64,000 nt of DNA from Rhizobium sp. TH135 (GCF_002855515.1 NZ_PKRP01000002.1:729267-793266), one strand, 5' to 3'; shown: positions 16,224-28,258, counted from the stretch's first letter. Notes: generated by a model not told the origin, from the letters alone. Translations and numbers: made by a program.

Positions 16224-19200
16224 ATGAAATTCAACCGTCTCCGCCTCGTCGGCTTCAAGTCCTTCGTCGAACCCTCCGAATTCATCATCGAGCGCGGCCT
16301 GACCGGCATTGTTGGGCCGAATGGCTGCGGCAAATCGAACCTCGTCGAAGCACTCCGCTGGGTCATGGGCGAGAACTCCTACAAGAACATGCGCGCGTCC
16401 GGCATGGACGACGTCATCTTCTCCGGCTCCGGCAACCGCCCCGCCCGCAACTCGGCGGAAGTCGGCCTCTATCTCGACAATTCCGACCGCACCGCGCCCG
16501 CCGCCTTCAACGATGCCGACGAGATCCAGGTCACGCGCCGCATCGAGCGCGGCAATGGATCGGTCTACCGCATCAATGGCAAGGAGGCCCGCGCCAAGGA
16601 TGTGCAGCTTCTCTTCGCCGATGCCTCGACCGGCGCCCGCTCGCCCTCCATGGTCGGCCAGGGCCGCATCGGCGAGCTGATCCAGGCCAAGCCTCAGGCC
16701 CGCCGGCAATTGCTGGAAGAGGCCGCTGGCATTTCCGGCCTGCATTCGCGCCGCCACGAGGCGGAACTCAGGCTGCGCGCCGCCGAGACCAATCTGGAGC
16801 GCCTGGAAGACATCACCGCCCAGCTCGAAAGCCAGATCGAGAGCCTGAAGCGCCAGGCCCGCCAAGCCAACCGCTTCAAACAGCTCTCCGCCGATATCCG
16901 CGCGCACGAGGCAATGCTCCTGCACATCCGCTGGGCGCAGGCCAAGCAGGCCGAGGGCGAGGCCGAAAGCGCCTTGAACCAGGCCATGTCGACGGTCGCC
17001 GAAAAGGCGAACCACCAGATGGAGGCGGCAAAGCTTCAAGCCATTGCGAGCCTCAAGATGCCGGAACTGCGCGAGGAGGAGGCGAAGTGTGCAGCAAGCC
17101 TCCAGCGCCTGCAGATCGCCCGCAGCCAGCTCGACGAGGAAGCCAGTCGCATCCTGCGCCGCCGCGACGAACTCACCCGCCGTCTCGCCCAGCTCGACGA
17201 AGACATCCGCCGCGAGGAACGTCTCGTCTCGGAGAATGCCGAGGTCATCAATCGCTTGGCCGAGGAAGAGGCCGAGCTCGAAGAAATCCTTGCCGATGCC
17301 GGTCGCTTCGGTGAAGAGGCAAAGGAAGCCTTCGAGGCCGCTGCCGCGACCCTTGCCGACAGCGAACGCGACTTTACCCGCCTGACCGCCGAACGCGCCG
17401 AGGCCGCCGCCGGCCGCAACCAGCTGGAACGCGCCATCCGCGATCTGACCGAGCGCCGTGCCCGTCTCGAGCGTCAGGTGTCGGAGGCCTCCCGCGAACT
17501 CTCCGACATCTCCGACCGCATCGCAGCTCTGCCCGATCCGGACGAAAAGCGCGAAATGGTCGAGATCGCCGAGCAGGCGGTTGCCGATGCCGAGAGTGCG
17601 GCCATGGAGGCCGAGGCAGCGCTGACCGAAGCCCGCCGCACAGAAAGCCATCTGCGCCAGCCGCTCGAAGCAGCCCGCGCCCGCGTCAACGGTCTGGAGA
17701 CCGAAGCCCGCACCATCGCCCGCATCTTGGCGAGCACGACCACGGGCGATTTCCCGCCGGTTGCCGACGAACTCTCCGTCGATCGCGGTTTCGAGACGGC
17801 GCTGGGTGCCGCCTTGGGCGACGATCTCGACAGTGCGCTTGACCAGTCCGCCCCGGCCCACTGGCATGGCAATGGCGACGGGGCAGGGGACCCGGCTCTG
17901 CCGTCAGGCGCCAAGCCGCTCATCGCCCATGTCCGTGCACCGGCGCCGCTCACCCGCGCACTCCGCCAGATCGGCGTCGTTGAAGAAGCCGATGCGCTTG
18001 CCCTAATGTCGAAGCTCGCTCCCGGCCAGCGCCTGGTCACCCGCGACGGTGCCGTCTATCGCTGGGATGGCCATGTCACCGGCGCCGATGCCCCAAGTGC
18101 GGCCGCCCTGCGCCTTGCCCAGAAGAATCGCCTGGCCGAAATCGAGGTCGAGACCGAGGAAGCCCGCGACCAGATGGTCGAGGCAGAGGATCGCCTGGCC
18201 GAAGCCGCAGACGCCATCCGCACCGAAGAGGCCCGCCTCACCGACGCCCGTGACCGGAGCCGCCTGACGATCCGCGCGCTCGCCGAAGCCCGCGATGCAC
18301 TCGCTCAGGCCGAGCGCGCCTCGGGCGATCTCATCCGCCGCCGTGAAGTCATTGAAGAGGCGGTCAACGGCCTGAAAGCGCAGATCGAGGAGATCGTCGA
18401 GCAGGAAGAAACCGCCCGCATCGAGATGGAGGAGACGCCCGACCTCTCCGCTCTCGACGCCCGCCTGCGCGAGGCAGAATCCGTTGTCGCCCGCGATCGC
18501 GGCCTTCTGGCCGAAGCCCGTGCCCGCTTCGAGGGGCTTGCCCGCGAAGACGAGATGCGCCGCCGCCGCATTCTCTCGATCCGCCAGGAAAAGCAGAACT
18601 GGCAGAGCCGCGCCAAATCCGCCGAGGAGCACATTGCGACCCTGCGCGAGCGCGAGGCGGAAGCCCGCGAGGAAATCACCGATCTCGAAATGGCGCCCGA
18701 TGAATTCGAGGACAAGCGCCGCAACCTGATGACGGCACTCGACAAGGCCGAGAAGGACCGCCGCGACGCCGCTGACCGCCTGATCGAGGCAGAGACCCGC
18801 CAGCGCGAGGCTGACCAGAAGGCCGCCGCCGCCTTGGCCGAACTGGCCGAAAGCAGAGAAAAGCGCGGCCGCGCCGAAGAGCGCCTCGTCTCCGCCCGCG
18901 AATGGCGCGTCGACGCCGAGGCCCGTATTGCCGAAGCGCTGAACGTCCCCCCGCATGAGGCCTTCCGACTGACGGGCCTGAAAGATCCCTCCCAGATCGG
19001 CGATCTGCGTGAGGTCGAGCGCAATGTCGACCGGCTGAAGATGGAGCGCGAGCGCTTAGGCGCTGTCAACCTGCGCGCCGAGGAAGAGCAGAAGGAACTG
19101 TCCGACAAGCTCGCCGCCATGATCAAGGAGCGCGACGACATCATCGACGCGATCCGCAAACTGCGCGGCGCAATCCAGAGCCTCAACCGCGAAGGCCGCG

Positions 19201-19688
19201 AACGCCTGATCGCCGCCTTCGACGTGGTCAACGCCCAGTTCCAGCGTCTCTTCACCCACCTCTTCAACGGCGGCACCGCCGAACTGCAGCTGATCGAAAG
19301 CGACGACCCGCTCGAAGCCGGCCTCGAAATCCTCGCCCGCCCGCCGGGCAAGAAGCCGCAGACCATGACGCTTCTCTCGGGCGGCGAGCAGGCGCTGACC
19401 GCCATGGCCCTGATCTTCGCCGTCTTCCTCACCAATCCTGCACCGATCTGCGTGCTCGACGAAGTCGACGCGCCGCTCGATGACCACAATGTCGAGCGCT
19501 ACTGCAACCTGATGGACGAAATGGCCGCCTCCACCGAGACCCGCTTCGTCATCATCACCCACAACCCCATCACCATGGCCCGCATGAACCGCCTCTTCGG
19601 CGTCACCATGGCCGAGCAGGGCGTCAGCCAACTCGTCTCCGTCGACCTGCAGACGGCGGAGGCGCTGCGCGAGAGGGATCTGGTGTGA
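16224..19688 (+). CDS. smc: SMC, chromosome condensation and segregation ATPase
   Basis: This 1154-residue cytoplasmic protein forms the core of the SMC-ScpAB condensin. The N-terminal ATPase half has Walker A GPNGCGKSN near residue 32. Two long coiled coils rich in Glu, Ala and Arg (about 165-500 and 650-990) flank a hinge (about 505-640). The C-terminal half has the ABC signature LLSGGEQAL and the Walker B-like CVLDEVDAPLDD. Length is normal for alphaproteobacteria. The very high Glu/Arg content of the coils generates many overlapping false frames on both strands. Its stop overlaps the start of the lysozyme-inhibitor gene. Confidence 0.97.
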   Translation: MKFNRLRLVGFKSFVEPSEFIIERGLTGIVGPNGCGKSNLVEALRWVMGENSYKNMRASGMDDVIFSGSGNRPARNSAEVGLYLDNSDRTAPAAFNDADEIQVTRRIERGNGSVYRINGKEARAKDVQLLFADASTGARSPSMVGQGRIGELIQAKPQARRQLLEEAAGISGLHSRRHEAELRLRAAETNLERLEDITAQLESQIESLKRQARQANRFKQLSADIRAHEAMLLHIRWAQAKQAEGEAESALNQAMSTVAEKANHQMEAAKLQAIASLKMPELREEEAKCAASLQRLQIARSQLDEEASRILRRRDELTRRLAQLDEDIRREERLVSENAEVINRLAEEEAELEEILADAGRFGEEAKEAFEAAAATLADSERDFTRLTAERAEAAAGRNQLERAIRDLTERRARLERQVSEASRELSDISDRIAALPDPDEKREMVEIAEQAVADAESAAMEAEAALTEARRTESHLRQPLEAARARVNGLETEARTIARILASTTTGDFPPVADELSVDRGFETALGAALGDDLDSALDQSAPAHWHGNGDGAGDPALPSGAKPLIAHVRAPAPLTRALRQIGVVEEADALALMSKLAPGQRLVTRDGAVYRWDGHVTGADAPSAAALRLAQKNRLAEIEVETEEARDQMVEAEDRLAEAADAIRTEEARLTDARDRSRLTIRALAEARDALAQAERASGDLIRRREVIEEAVNGLKAQIEEIVEQEETARIEMEETPDLSALDARLREAESVVARDRGLLAEARARFEGLAREDEMRRRRILSIRQEKQNWQSRAKSAEEHIATLREREAEAREEITDLEMAPDEFEDKRRNLMTALDKAEKDRRDAADRLIEAETRQREADQKAAAALAELAESREKRGRAEERLVSAREWRVDAEARIAEALNVPPHEAFRLTGLKDPSQIGDLREVERNVDRLKMERERLGAVNLRAEEEQKELSDKLAAMIKERDDIIDAIRKLRGAIQSLNREGRERLIAAFDVVNAQFQRLFTHLFNGGTAELQLIESDDPLEAGLEILARPPGKKPQTMTLLSGGEQALTAMALIFAVFLTNPAPICVLDEVDAPLDDHNVERYCNLMDEMAASTETRFVIITHNPITMARMNRLFGVTMAEQGVSQLVSVDLQTAEALRERDLV

Positions 19689-20104
19689 GAAAACACGTCC
19701 TTGTCAGCGGCATCCTGTTAGCCTTTGGCGTCAGCCCCCTCCACGCCCAAACGGCCTCCACCTCGCTCGCCGGCAACTACCTGCCGAGCGTGCTGGCAAC
19801 CTCTCCGGCCCATCGCGACAGTCTGATGGAGATGATCAAGGGCAAGCCCGGTCTGCCCTTCTGGGTGCGCGCGCTGGTGCGCCAACCGCGTTACGTCGCG
19901 CTCGCTTCCGAGGAGGTCGCGGTCAAGGACAGGCGCATGCAGCTTTTCCGCGCCTGCGAGCCGCGCACCTGTGAAACGAGCTGGATCCGCGTGCTTTATT
20001 CCGAGGATGGCAAGCGTGCGCTGCTTTACGTCTCCGACGCCAAGCTCGGCATCAAGATCTTCGGCGATCCGACGCCGGAAGAGCTGACCTTCCTCACCCG
20101 CTAA
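19685..20104 (+). CDS. Ivy-family lysozyme inhibitor (periplasmic)
   Basis: This 139-residue protein has a Sec signal peptide (GILLAFGVSPLHAQ) and one domain containing CEPRTCETSW, the Cys-x4-Cys loop that in Ivy proteins plugs the lysozyme active site (CKPHDC in E. coli). Ivy protects periplasmic peptidoglycan from host C-type lysozymes and restrains lytic transglycosylases. It starts with GTG inside the smc stop codon (GTGA), so it should be co-translated with smc. Assignment rests on the loop, size and export signal; overall divergence from E. coli Ivy is large. Confidence 0.7.
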   Translation: MRKHVLVSGILLAFGVSPLHAQTASTSLAGNYLPSVLATSPAHRDSLMEMIKGKPGLPFWVRALVRQPRYVALASEEVAVKDRRMQLFRACEPRTCETSWIRVLYSEDGKRALLYVSDAKLGIKIFGDPTPEELTFLTR

Positions 20105-20108
20105 AGGC

Positions 20109-21308
20109 TCAAGCCGCCAGCTTCTCCCGCCGTGCAGGCCCAACCGGCAGCGCCGCGCTGGCCAGGATCGAACCGAGCACCAAGGGCAGGCAGACCAAGT
20201 AAGCGTTGCGGATGCCGAAGGCTTCAGCGACGAAGCCGAGCAGCGGCGGGCCGAGGAAGAAGACCACGAAGGCCATCTGCGCGATCGCCGCGACATTGAT
20301 CACCGCCGGCCGATCCGTGCGCTGGGCCGCGGCCGAGACGGCCATCGGATAGACCGCGCTGCAGCCGGCGCCCATCAGTGCAAAGCCGATCAGTGCGAGC
20401 ACAGGCGAGGGCGCAAGCCATGCCATGGCGATGCCGAGAGCCGCGACCGTCAGCAGTACCCGCCCGACAAGGCGCGCACCATGGCGGTCGACCACCGGGT
20501 CAACGGTGAGGCGGGCGAGCGCCATGAAGAAGGCAAACAGCGTCAGCCCCGAACCGGAGATGAAGGGCGAGACGTCGAAGACCTCTTCCATGTAGATCGT
20601 CGACCAGTCGATGCCGGCACCCTCGATCAGGAAGGCCGATGTGCCGATGATGCAGAGCGGCAGGAGAGCCAGCGTCGGCAGCGCAAAATGCGGTGCCTTG
20701 TCCTCGGCGCCTGCGGTGGTGAGGACAGGCGCATTCTTCATGCCGGCGATCGTGATCGCGCCGATGATGAACATCAGCCCGAGCAGGACATGCATATGCA
20801 CCTGCATTGTCACCCCCGCCTGCCGTACCAGGGAAGCCGTCACGGCGGTGACGAAGAAACCGAGGCTCCAGCAGCCATGCGCGCGGTTCATAATGCCGAA
20901 ACCTGCCTGCGCCTCGATCCGACCGATCTCGACATTGAGGCAGATCTCCAGCGCACCGGCCAGAAGTCCGACGGCAAAAAGCGTTGCAAAGACGAAGGGC
21001 GCGGACGGCAGGAGCGAGATGAGCGACAAGAGGGCCATCACGCCGAGCAGCGAGATGGCCAGCGTCGTGCGCGAGCCGAGCCGGACGATCAGCGGGGATG
21101 AGAGGGTGAGCGAGATCAGCGAACCGATCGCCATGCCGATCAACGTCAGCCCCAGCTCCGCCTTGTTGACGGAGAGCTGCACCTGCAGGTCCGGCAGCCG
21201 CGAGAACAGCGATCCCGTCGACATGGCAAAGAGAAAGAAGGCGATATAGACGCGATACTGCGGCTGAAAATGCATCGGGAAGACTCGATTTGTCTGATGA
21301 TCAGTCAT
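20109..21308 (-). CDS. Major facilitator superfamily transporter (YbjJ-like)
   Basis: This 399-residue inner-membrane protein has about 12 transmembrane helices. It opens with YRVYIAFFLFAMSTGSLFSRLPDLQ and has the MFS loop 2-3 signature region GSLISLTLSSPLIVRLGSRTTL. The N-terminal sequence resembles the YbjJ/fucose-permease-like branch, whose substrates are mostly unknown. The frame stays open to 21623, but the extra residues read through a palindromic repeat and are not protein-like, so ATG 21308 is used. It converges with the Ivy gene 4 bases apart. Confidence 0.82.
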   Translation of the reverse strand: MTDHQTNRVFPMHFQPQYRVYIAFFLFAMSTGSLFSRLPDLQVQLSVNKAELGLTLIGMAIGSLISLTLSSPLIVRLGSRTTLAISLLGVMALLSLISLLPSAPFVFATLFAVGLLAGALEICLNVEIGRIEAQAGFGIMNRAHGCWSLGFFVTAVTASLVRQAGVTMQVHMHVLLGLMFIIGAITIAGMKNAPVLTTAGAEDKAPHFALPTLALLPLCIIGTSAFLIEGAGIDWSTIYMEEVFDVSPFISGSGLTLFAFFMALARLTVDPVVDRHGARLVGRVLLTVAALGIAMAWLAPSPVLALIGFALMGAGCSAVYPMAVSAAAQRTDRPAVINVAAIAQMAFVVFFLGPPLLGFVAEAFGIRNAYLVCLPLVLGSILASAALPVGPARREKLAA

Positions 21309-21435
21309 CTGCCTGCCAGCAATGGTGAACCAAGTCCAGCCGTGCAAACCGGCGATCGGTTCGCCCCCGGAAAAGGCCCCTTCTCGACGGGGCGGCTCAC
21401 GGTCAATGGCTGGCACTGCCCGGCCCACACCCGCC

Positions 21436-21558
21436 GTCATCCTCGGGCTTGTCCCGAGGATCTGCCAAGTGGGGTATAAATGGGGCGCTGAGGGGAGGGC
21501 GCTGACCGTCGGGGCAAGAGCGGCGGCAGTAGATCCTCGGGACAAGCCCGAGGATGAC
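21436..21558. repeat. Palindromic intergenic repeat with 28-bp inverted arms
   Basis: The arm at 21436-21463 begins GTCATCCTCGGGCTTGTCC and the arm at 21531-21558 is its exact reverse complement, ending GGACAAGCCCGAGGATGAC. About 67 bases lie between them. This resembles the dispersed palindromic elements of Rhizobium-group genomes. It lies immediately upstream of the MFS gene. Confidence 0.75.
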
Positions 21559-21571
21559 GATCCACCGAAAC

Positions 21572-21600
21572 AAAAAATGCCGGAAGCAAGGCTCCCGGCA
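21572..21600 (-). terminator. Rho-independent terminator of the FabMG-like gene
   Basis: On the minus strand TGCCGGGAGC pairs with GCTTCCGGCA (one G-U pair) around a CTT loop and is followed by six T. It lies 32 bases beyond the stop codon of the upstream minus-strand gene. Confidence 0.85.
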
Positions 21601-21631
21601 CAATCCTGTTCTCTATGCGCCAATACCGACT

Positions 21632-22951
21632 TTAACCAGCCGAATTGATCTGCCGTGCCACCATGTCATGGTTCAGCCAGAGCACTGGCGCCGACGGATT
21701 AGCCACTTCGCCGAAGATCAACGCGCCGGTCGCCTCGACCACGAGCACGCTCAGATAGTCCGAGATCAGCGCCTTGCTGTCCTTGTGCATCTGGGCGATT
21801 TCGGCCGAGGTGCCGATGGTGATGTCCGACTGGCCCTGGCTGTTGGGCATCGGCCAGTTGTTGAAGTCGTAGAACGGGATCATCACGTCGCTGGCCTGGA
21901 AGTCTGCGATCTTCTGCAGAACGTCGTCGATCGTCGCCCCCTCGACCAGCAGGTTCTGGCAATCAGCCCAGACCTTCTCGGCCCGCGCCCCACCGTTTTC
22001 CTTCTTCAAGGCCTTCAAGAGCGGCAGAAGCGGCAGCTCGATGCCGGCGAAGACGTCGGAGGAATTGGTGCGGATCTCGGGGCAGTTGAAGACGGTCGCC
22101 TTGATCCCCGAAGCAAATGCCTCTTCGGCAATCGCCTCGAGCTTCATCTTGGCATAGCCCTGGGTGTAGTTCGTATAGGTCTGCCAGCGATATTCGTCGC
22201 CGATCAGGATGCCCGTGCCGTGATAGCCATAGGCCGAGTAACGCACCTGGCCGCCGCTCTTCTCGATGCGGGCGCGGATCGCCGCACTGCCTTCGATTAG
22301 GTGACGGAAAGTGTTGGCCGAAACTTCGTCGAAGTTCTGCAGGATCAGCTTGCCCAGATCGCTGTCGAGCAGCACCTGCGAGGACATGTGGCGTGCGCCG
22401 CGGCCCTTGTAGATGCGGTTGGCGAGTACCAGGAAGACCTTCGCCTTCGGAATGCCGCCGGCCATGGTGTGCGCGAAGTGCACGTTTTTGCCATCGGCGA
22501 TCATGCCTTCCAACTCGGCCATGATCTTGGCGACTGCATCCTGGAAACGTTCAACGCCAACCTGGCGGCACCTTTCGATATGCGCCCAGTCGAGCTTTTC
22601 CGTTTCCCAGTTTTCCAGCGTCAGCGAGGACAGAAGGTCCGTCGGCGTCGGCTCGCCCTCAGGCGAGTCGAGGTCGAAGCCGGCCATGGCGGGAATGTTG
22701 ATGATCCGGCCACCGAGATTGGTCTCGGCCTGCGCGAGTTCTTCATCCGTCAGCGGGCGAAGCTTGTTGTTCTCGTCGCGGCGGCCGACGGTGATCCCGA
22801 TGATCTCCATGCCGGCCTTCTTGGCCTGGTCGAGCAGGCCCGTGACATAGCCACGACCGAACAATTCGCCGAACAGAACGAAGACGTCGCCCTTGCGGTA
22901 AAGGTTGTTCTGCGGGATCTCAGTCAGGGAAACCGGGCTGGTCAGGGTCAT
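21632..22951 (-). CDS. Conserved protein, possibly an enoyl-ACP reductase of the FabMG type
   Basis: This is a 439-residue protein without signal peptide or membrane segments. The start (YRKGDVFVLFGELFGRGYVTGLLDQAKKAGMEI, followed by a strand) looks like a Rossmann nucleotide-binding fold, and GGIPKAKVFLVLANRIYKGRG and SAYGYHGTGILIG further in could be catalytic. I recall related rhizobial proteins being labelled enoyl-ACP reductase FabMG family, which would place it in fatty acid synthesis, but I cannot confirm this by alignment. ATG 22951 is used; the frame extends 14 codons upstream. It is a single-gene transcript with its own terminator. Confidence 0.45.
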   Translation of the reverse strand: MTLTSPVSLTEIPQNNLYRKGDVFVLFGELFGRGYVTGLLDQAKKAGMEIIGITVGRRDENNKLRPLTDEELAQAETNLGGRIINIPAMAGFDLDSPEGEPTPTDLLSSLTLENWETEKLDWAHIERCRQVGVERFQDAVAKIMAELEGMIADGKNVHFAHTMAGGIPKAKVFLVLANRIYKGRGARHMSSQVLLDSDLGKLILQNFDEVSANTFRHLIEGSAAIRARIEKSGGQVRYSAYGYHGTGILIGDEYRWQTYTNYTQGYAKMKLEAIAEEAFASGIKATVFNCPEIRTNSSDVFAGIELPLLPLLKALKKENGGARAEKVWADCQNLLVEGATIDDVLQKIADFQASDVMIPFYDFNNWPMPNSQGQSDITIGTSAEIAQMHKDSKALISDYLSVLVVEATGALIFGEVANPSAPVLWLNHDMVARQINSAG

Positions 22952-23099
22952 TTTTGATTCCGGATTACAATTTACTAGAATGCCACCTAGCAAACGCTGG
23001 CCCGGAGCGCATCACCCTCAATTGATTTGTCTGGTCATTTTGCGTGACCGTTTATTGCATTGCGTGATGACCCTGTAACAATTGCCCGGTTCAGACACG

Positions 23100-24101
23100 T
23101 CAAACCTTGAGCAGCCGAACCCGCGTGCCCCAGGGATCCAGCGCCTCGAATCCGCCGTCGATGGCGCTGACGGCAAAGCCCTTGGCCTGAAGATCCGCGC
23201 GACGCGCATCAAGGATCGCCTGAACACTCGTGTGCAGCGAGAACCAGTCGAGCCCGGTCATTCCGTCCTGACGCTGGCCGGCATCCCGGCTTTGCCAGAT
23301 ATTGGCGCCGATATGGTGGTGATAGCGACCCGACGACAGAAAGGTCGCGCCGCGCTCGTCGCTGCCGGCCACCACGTCGAGACCAAGCGCATCGGCATAG
23401 AATGCCCGCGCCGTCTCCAGTCCGCCGACCCTCAGATGGATATGGCCGATCCGCAGCGTGGCCGGCGCGCTCGTGTATTCGTCGCGGTCCGTGCGCGTCT
23501 TCGTCTTGAGGAAGATGTCGTCGATATCAAGTTCCTTGCTTCCCATGGTGACCGTGTTGCCGGCCCAAAGCCAGGTCTCCTGCGGTCGGTCGCTATAGAC
23601 CTCGACGCCATTGCCCTCGGGATCCGTCAGATAGACGGCCTCCGATACCGAGTGATCCGCAAAACCGGTGAGCGGAACCTGGGTCCGCGCCACATGCACC
23701 AGCCAGCGCGCGAGATCGGCCCGTTCAGGCATCAGGAAGGCGGTGTGATAGAGGCCGGCCTGCCCCGGCGCCTCAGGCGTCGCATCCGGCCGGGCGAGGA
23801 TATGCAGGAGCGGCGTCCCACCGGCGCCGAGGGTCACGGCATCGGGGGCATCCGTCAGCACGTCGAGCCCCAGCATGCTGGTGTAATAGGCCTTGAGCCG
23901 CGCGACATCTTTTGCCCGCAGGCAAACCTCGCCGACATGCACAGGTCGCGTCAGGCCGAAAGGTAGCTCAGGCGTCTGTGCGGCCGGAAGCTCGGTCTGA
24001 ATTTCGATCCCCTCGGCCTTCAGCGCCCCGGTGAGCGCCCCCGTCAGTGTTGCCGTCCCGGCCAGCCGTAAGAGCTGGCGCCGTGTCCAGTGAACAGTCA
24101 T
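23100..24101 (-). CDS. Exported VOC-family (glyoxalase/extradiol dioxygenase-like) protein
   Basis: This 333-residue protein has two VOC repeats (about residues 60-175 and 200-330) resembling CatE-type catechol 2,3-dioxygenases. The repeats open with VGEVCLRAKDVARLKAYYTSMLGL and IGHIHLRVGGLETARAFYADALGL, and histidines in GHIHLRV and RYHHHIG are possible metal ligands. The N-terminus reads WTRRQLLRLAGTATLTGAL, a twin-arginine signal, which is unusual because such enzymes are normally cytoplasmic; Tat export would fit a protein loaded with metal before export. The substrate is unknown. It is divergent from ppdK. Confidence 0.7.
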   Translation of the reverse strand: MTVHWTRRQLLRLAGTATLTGALTGALKAEGIEIQTELPAAQTPELPFGLTRPVHVGEVCLRAKDVARLKAYYTSMLGLDVLTDAPDAVTLGAGGTPLLHILARPDATPEAPGQAGLYHTAFLMPERADLARWLVHVARTQVPLTGFADHSVSEAVYLTDPEGNGVEVYSDRPQETWLWAGNTVTMGSKELDIDDIFLKTKTRTDRDEYTSAPATLRIGHIHLRVGGLETARAFYADALGLDVVAGSDERGATFLSSGRYHHHIGANIWQSRDAGQRQDGMTGLDWFSLHTSVQAILDARRADLQAKGFAVSAIDGGFEALDPWGTRVRLLKV

Positions 24102-24324
24102 TCTGGTCCCCATATGTCCCCGTACTTGTACGCTTTGCTTACAATGCCGCCTCGGCATCCGTCTTTCACGTCTCTCCACGCAATTTCACATCCGCGTGAG
24201 CCTTCAGGGCCAGATCTGCCGCAATTATGATGCATTGCAGCATAAACTTGACGGAGTGGCGTTTCCAATCCGTCACAATTGCTGTAAACGATGGAAAAAC
24301 AAGCCTGTTCGGGTGGAGAGGGCA

Positions 24325-26991
<2,667 letters not shown>

Positions 26992-27090
26992 AGGGACGGG
27001 CCTCGCCGTAGACGATGCGTGCGCGGAAAATGGTTGTAAAAGTAACCGGTTGCGTCCTATGATTTCGAAAAATCAAGTGGGGCCTATCGA

Positions 27091-27642
27091 ATGAATGACA
27101 AGCAGCTCAGACGCCACCTCGCAACTTTTCGCCGCATGCTGTGTGTTGCTGCCGGCGCGGCGATCGTCTGGGGCAGTGGTGTGGCACAGGTGCATGCGGG
27201 ACCAAAATTCCCCGAGCACTGGCGCAAGACGATGACCAATGATCCCGCAAAGAACATGTATCTGCGAAAGTTTTCGGAACCGCTGGGCAATCCTGATGCA
27301 GACACGTTGCGCAACGTAACCCTCTCGATTGTGATCAGAGATGCATGCCAAGGCGATCTGGGATTCAACCAGGCGGCGGGAGACGAATACCTGGCCAAAT
27401 CCGGCTTCTTAAAGCTCAGGGGCAAGGCATGGGACAACGCTTCATTTCTATCGGCAAGCGAGTTCAATGGCCTGGACTATCGTGCCGTCGCGCATCTTTG
27501 CGCAGGCGTCGACTATCTCTTCGGAAAGCAGGGTGTTCTGATCAAAGACCTTTTTTCGCCAGGAACTGGCGAGCCGAAAAGAGCCTTTGATTCAGCAAAC
27601 CCTTACTACCGTGTCGGACCTTTGAAGAAGCCGACTGGGTGA
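27091..27642 (+). CDS. Exported protein of unknown function
   Basis: This 183-residue protein has a signal peptide (MLCVAAGAAIVWGSGVAQVHAG, cleavage after about residue 36). The mature part has two cysteines (VIRDACQGDLGF and AVAHLCAGVDYLF) that could form a disulfide. I recognise no family. It has lower GC than its neighbours and stands alone between ppdK and the CMD/ECF41 pair, which may mean it was acquired. Confidence 0.6.
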   Translation: MNDKQLRRHLATFRRMLCVAAGAAIVWGSGVAQVHAGPKFPEHWRKTMTNDPAKNMYLRKFSEPLGNPDADTLRNVTLSIVIRDACQGDLGFNQAAGDEYLAKSGFLKLRGKAWDNASFLSASEFNGLDYRAVAHLCAGVDYLFGKQGVLIKDLFSPGTGEPKRAFDSANPYYRVGPLKKPTG

Positions 27643-27731
27643 AACACCCGCGTCAATCGTTTGGCGGCGTAACAGCTTCGCGATTTCGACGGTCGTTTTT
27701 CACTGACGCCCAACAAAAAAATCCCCACCCA

Positions 27732-27758
27732 TGTCACATTGACCGTCCCCTGCTCGTC
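27732..27758 (+). promoter_or_regulatory. Predicted ECF41-type promoter (TGTCACA-N16-CGTC)
   Basis: TGTCACA (27732-27738), a 16-base spacer and CGTC (27755-27758) match exactly the promoter motif I recall for ECF41 sigma factors. It lies 34 bases upstream of the CMD-family gene that is followed by an ECF41-type sigma gene, so autoregulation is expected. Confidence 0.75.
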
Positions 27759-27791
27759 ATGATGTCGTACCCAACAGAAGGAACCGCCATC

Positions 27792-28244
27792 ATGACTGCA
27801 ACACTCGATCCTTTCGCAGCCGCCCCCGCCTTGATGAAGAAGTGGATGGCCGTCTCGACCGATATCGCCGCAAGCCTCGAGCCAAGCCTCGTCGAACTCG
27901 TCAAGATCCGCTCGTCCCAGATCAATGCCTGCGCCAACTGCATCAACATGCACACGGCCGAAGCTCGGGCCAAAGGCGAGACGGAGAGCCGCATCTATCT
28001 CCTCTCGGCTTGGCGCGAGGCGCCGTGTTATTCGGAGCGCGAGCGGGCAGCGCTGGCCTGGACCGAAGCGCTGACCACATTTGCCACCGGCCATCCGCAG
28101 GAGACTGCGCGTCGGGATCTGCAGGCGGCCTTTACCGAGGAGGAGCAGGTGAAGCTGACGCTGATGATCAATGTCATCAACGGCTGGAACAGGCTTGCCG
28201 TCGGCTTCGGTCTCTGGATCGAGACACCGGCGAGCCGGGCTTAA
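27792..28244 (+). CDS. Carboxymuconolactone decarboxylase/AhpD-like protein
   Basis: This 150-residue cytoplasmic protein of the CMD/AhpD superfamily has the redox motif C-x2-C followed by a His (ACANCINMHTAEA, near residues 45-52), plus WREAPCYSERERAALAWTEALT, which is characteristic of the alkylhydroperoxidase-like branch. These proteins use the Cys pair with a nearby His/Glu to reduce peroxides or act on unknown substrates. An ECF41-type promoter precedes it, and its stop codon overlaps the ribosome-binding site (TAAGGAG) of the sigma gene, so the two are one unit. Confidence 0.88.
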   Translation: MTATLDPFAAAPALMKKWMAVSTDIAASLEPSLVELVKIRSSQINACANCINMHTAEARAKGETESRIYLLSAWREAPCYSERERAALAWTEALTTFATGHPQETARRDLQAAFTEEEQVKLTLMINVINGWNRLAVGFGLWIETPASRA

Positions 28245-28258
28245 GGAGTTGCTGCCTG

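Noticed and set aside
16197..17867. Long minus-strand frame of over 550 codons opposite smc
   Set aside because: It is a mirror of the Glu/Arg/Ala-rich SMC coils at high GC; the encoded sequence has no domain and smc is unmistakable.
21309..21623. N-terminal extension of the MFS protein by 105 codons
   Set aside because: The extra residues read through a palindromic intergenic repeat and look non-coding; ATG 21308 gives a normal MFS start.
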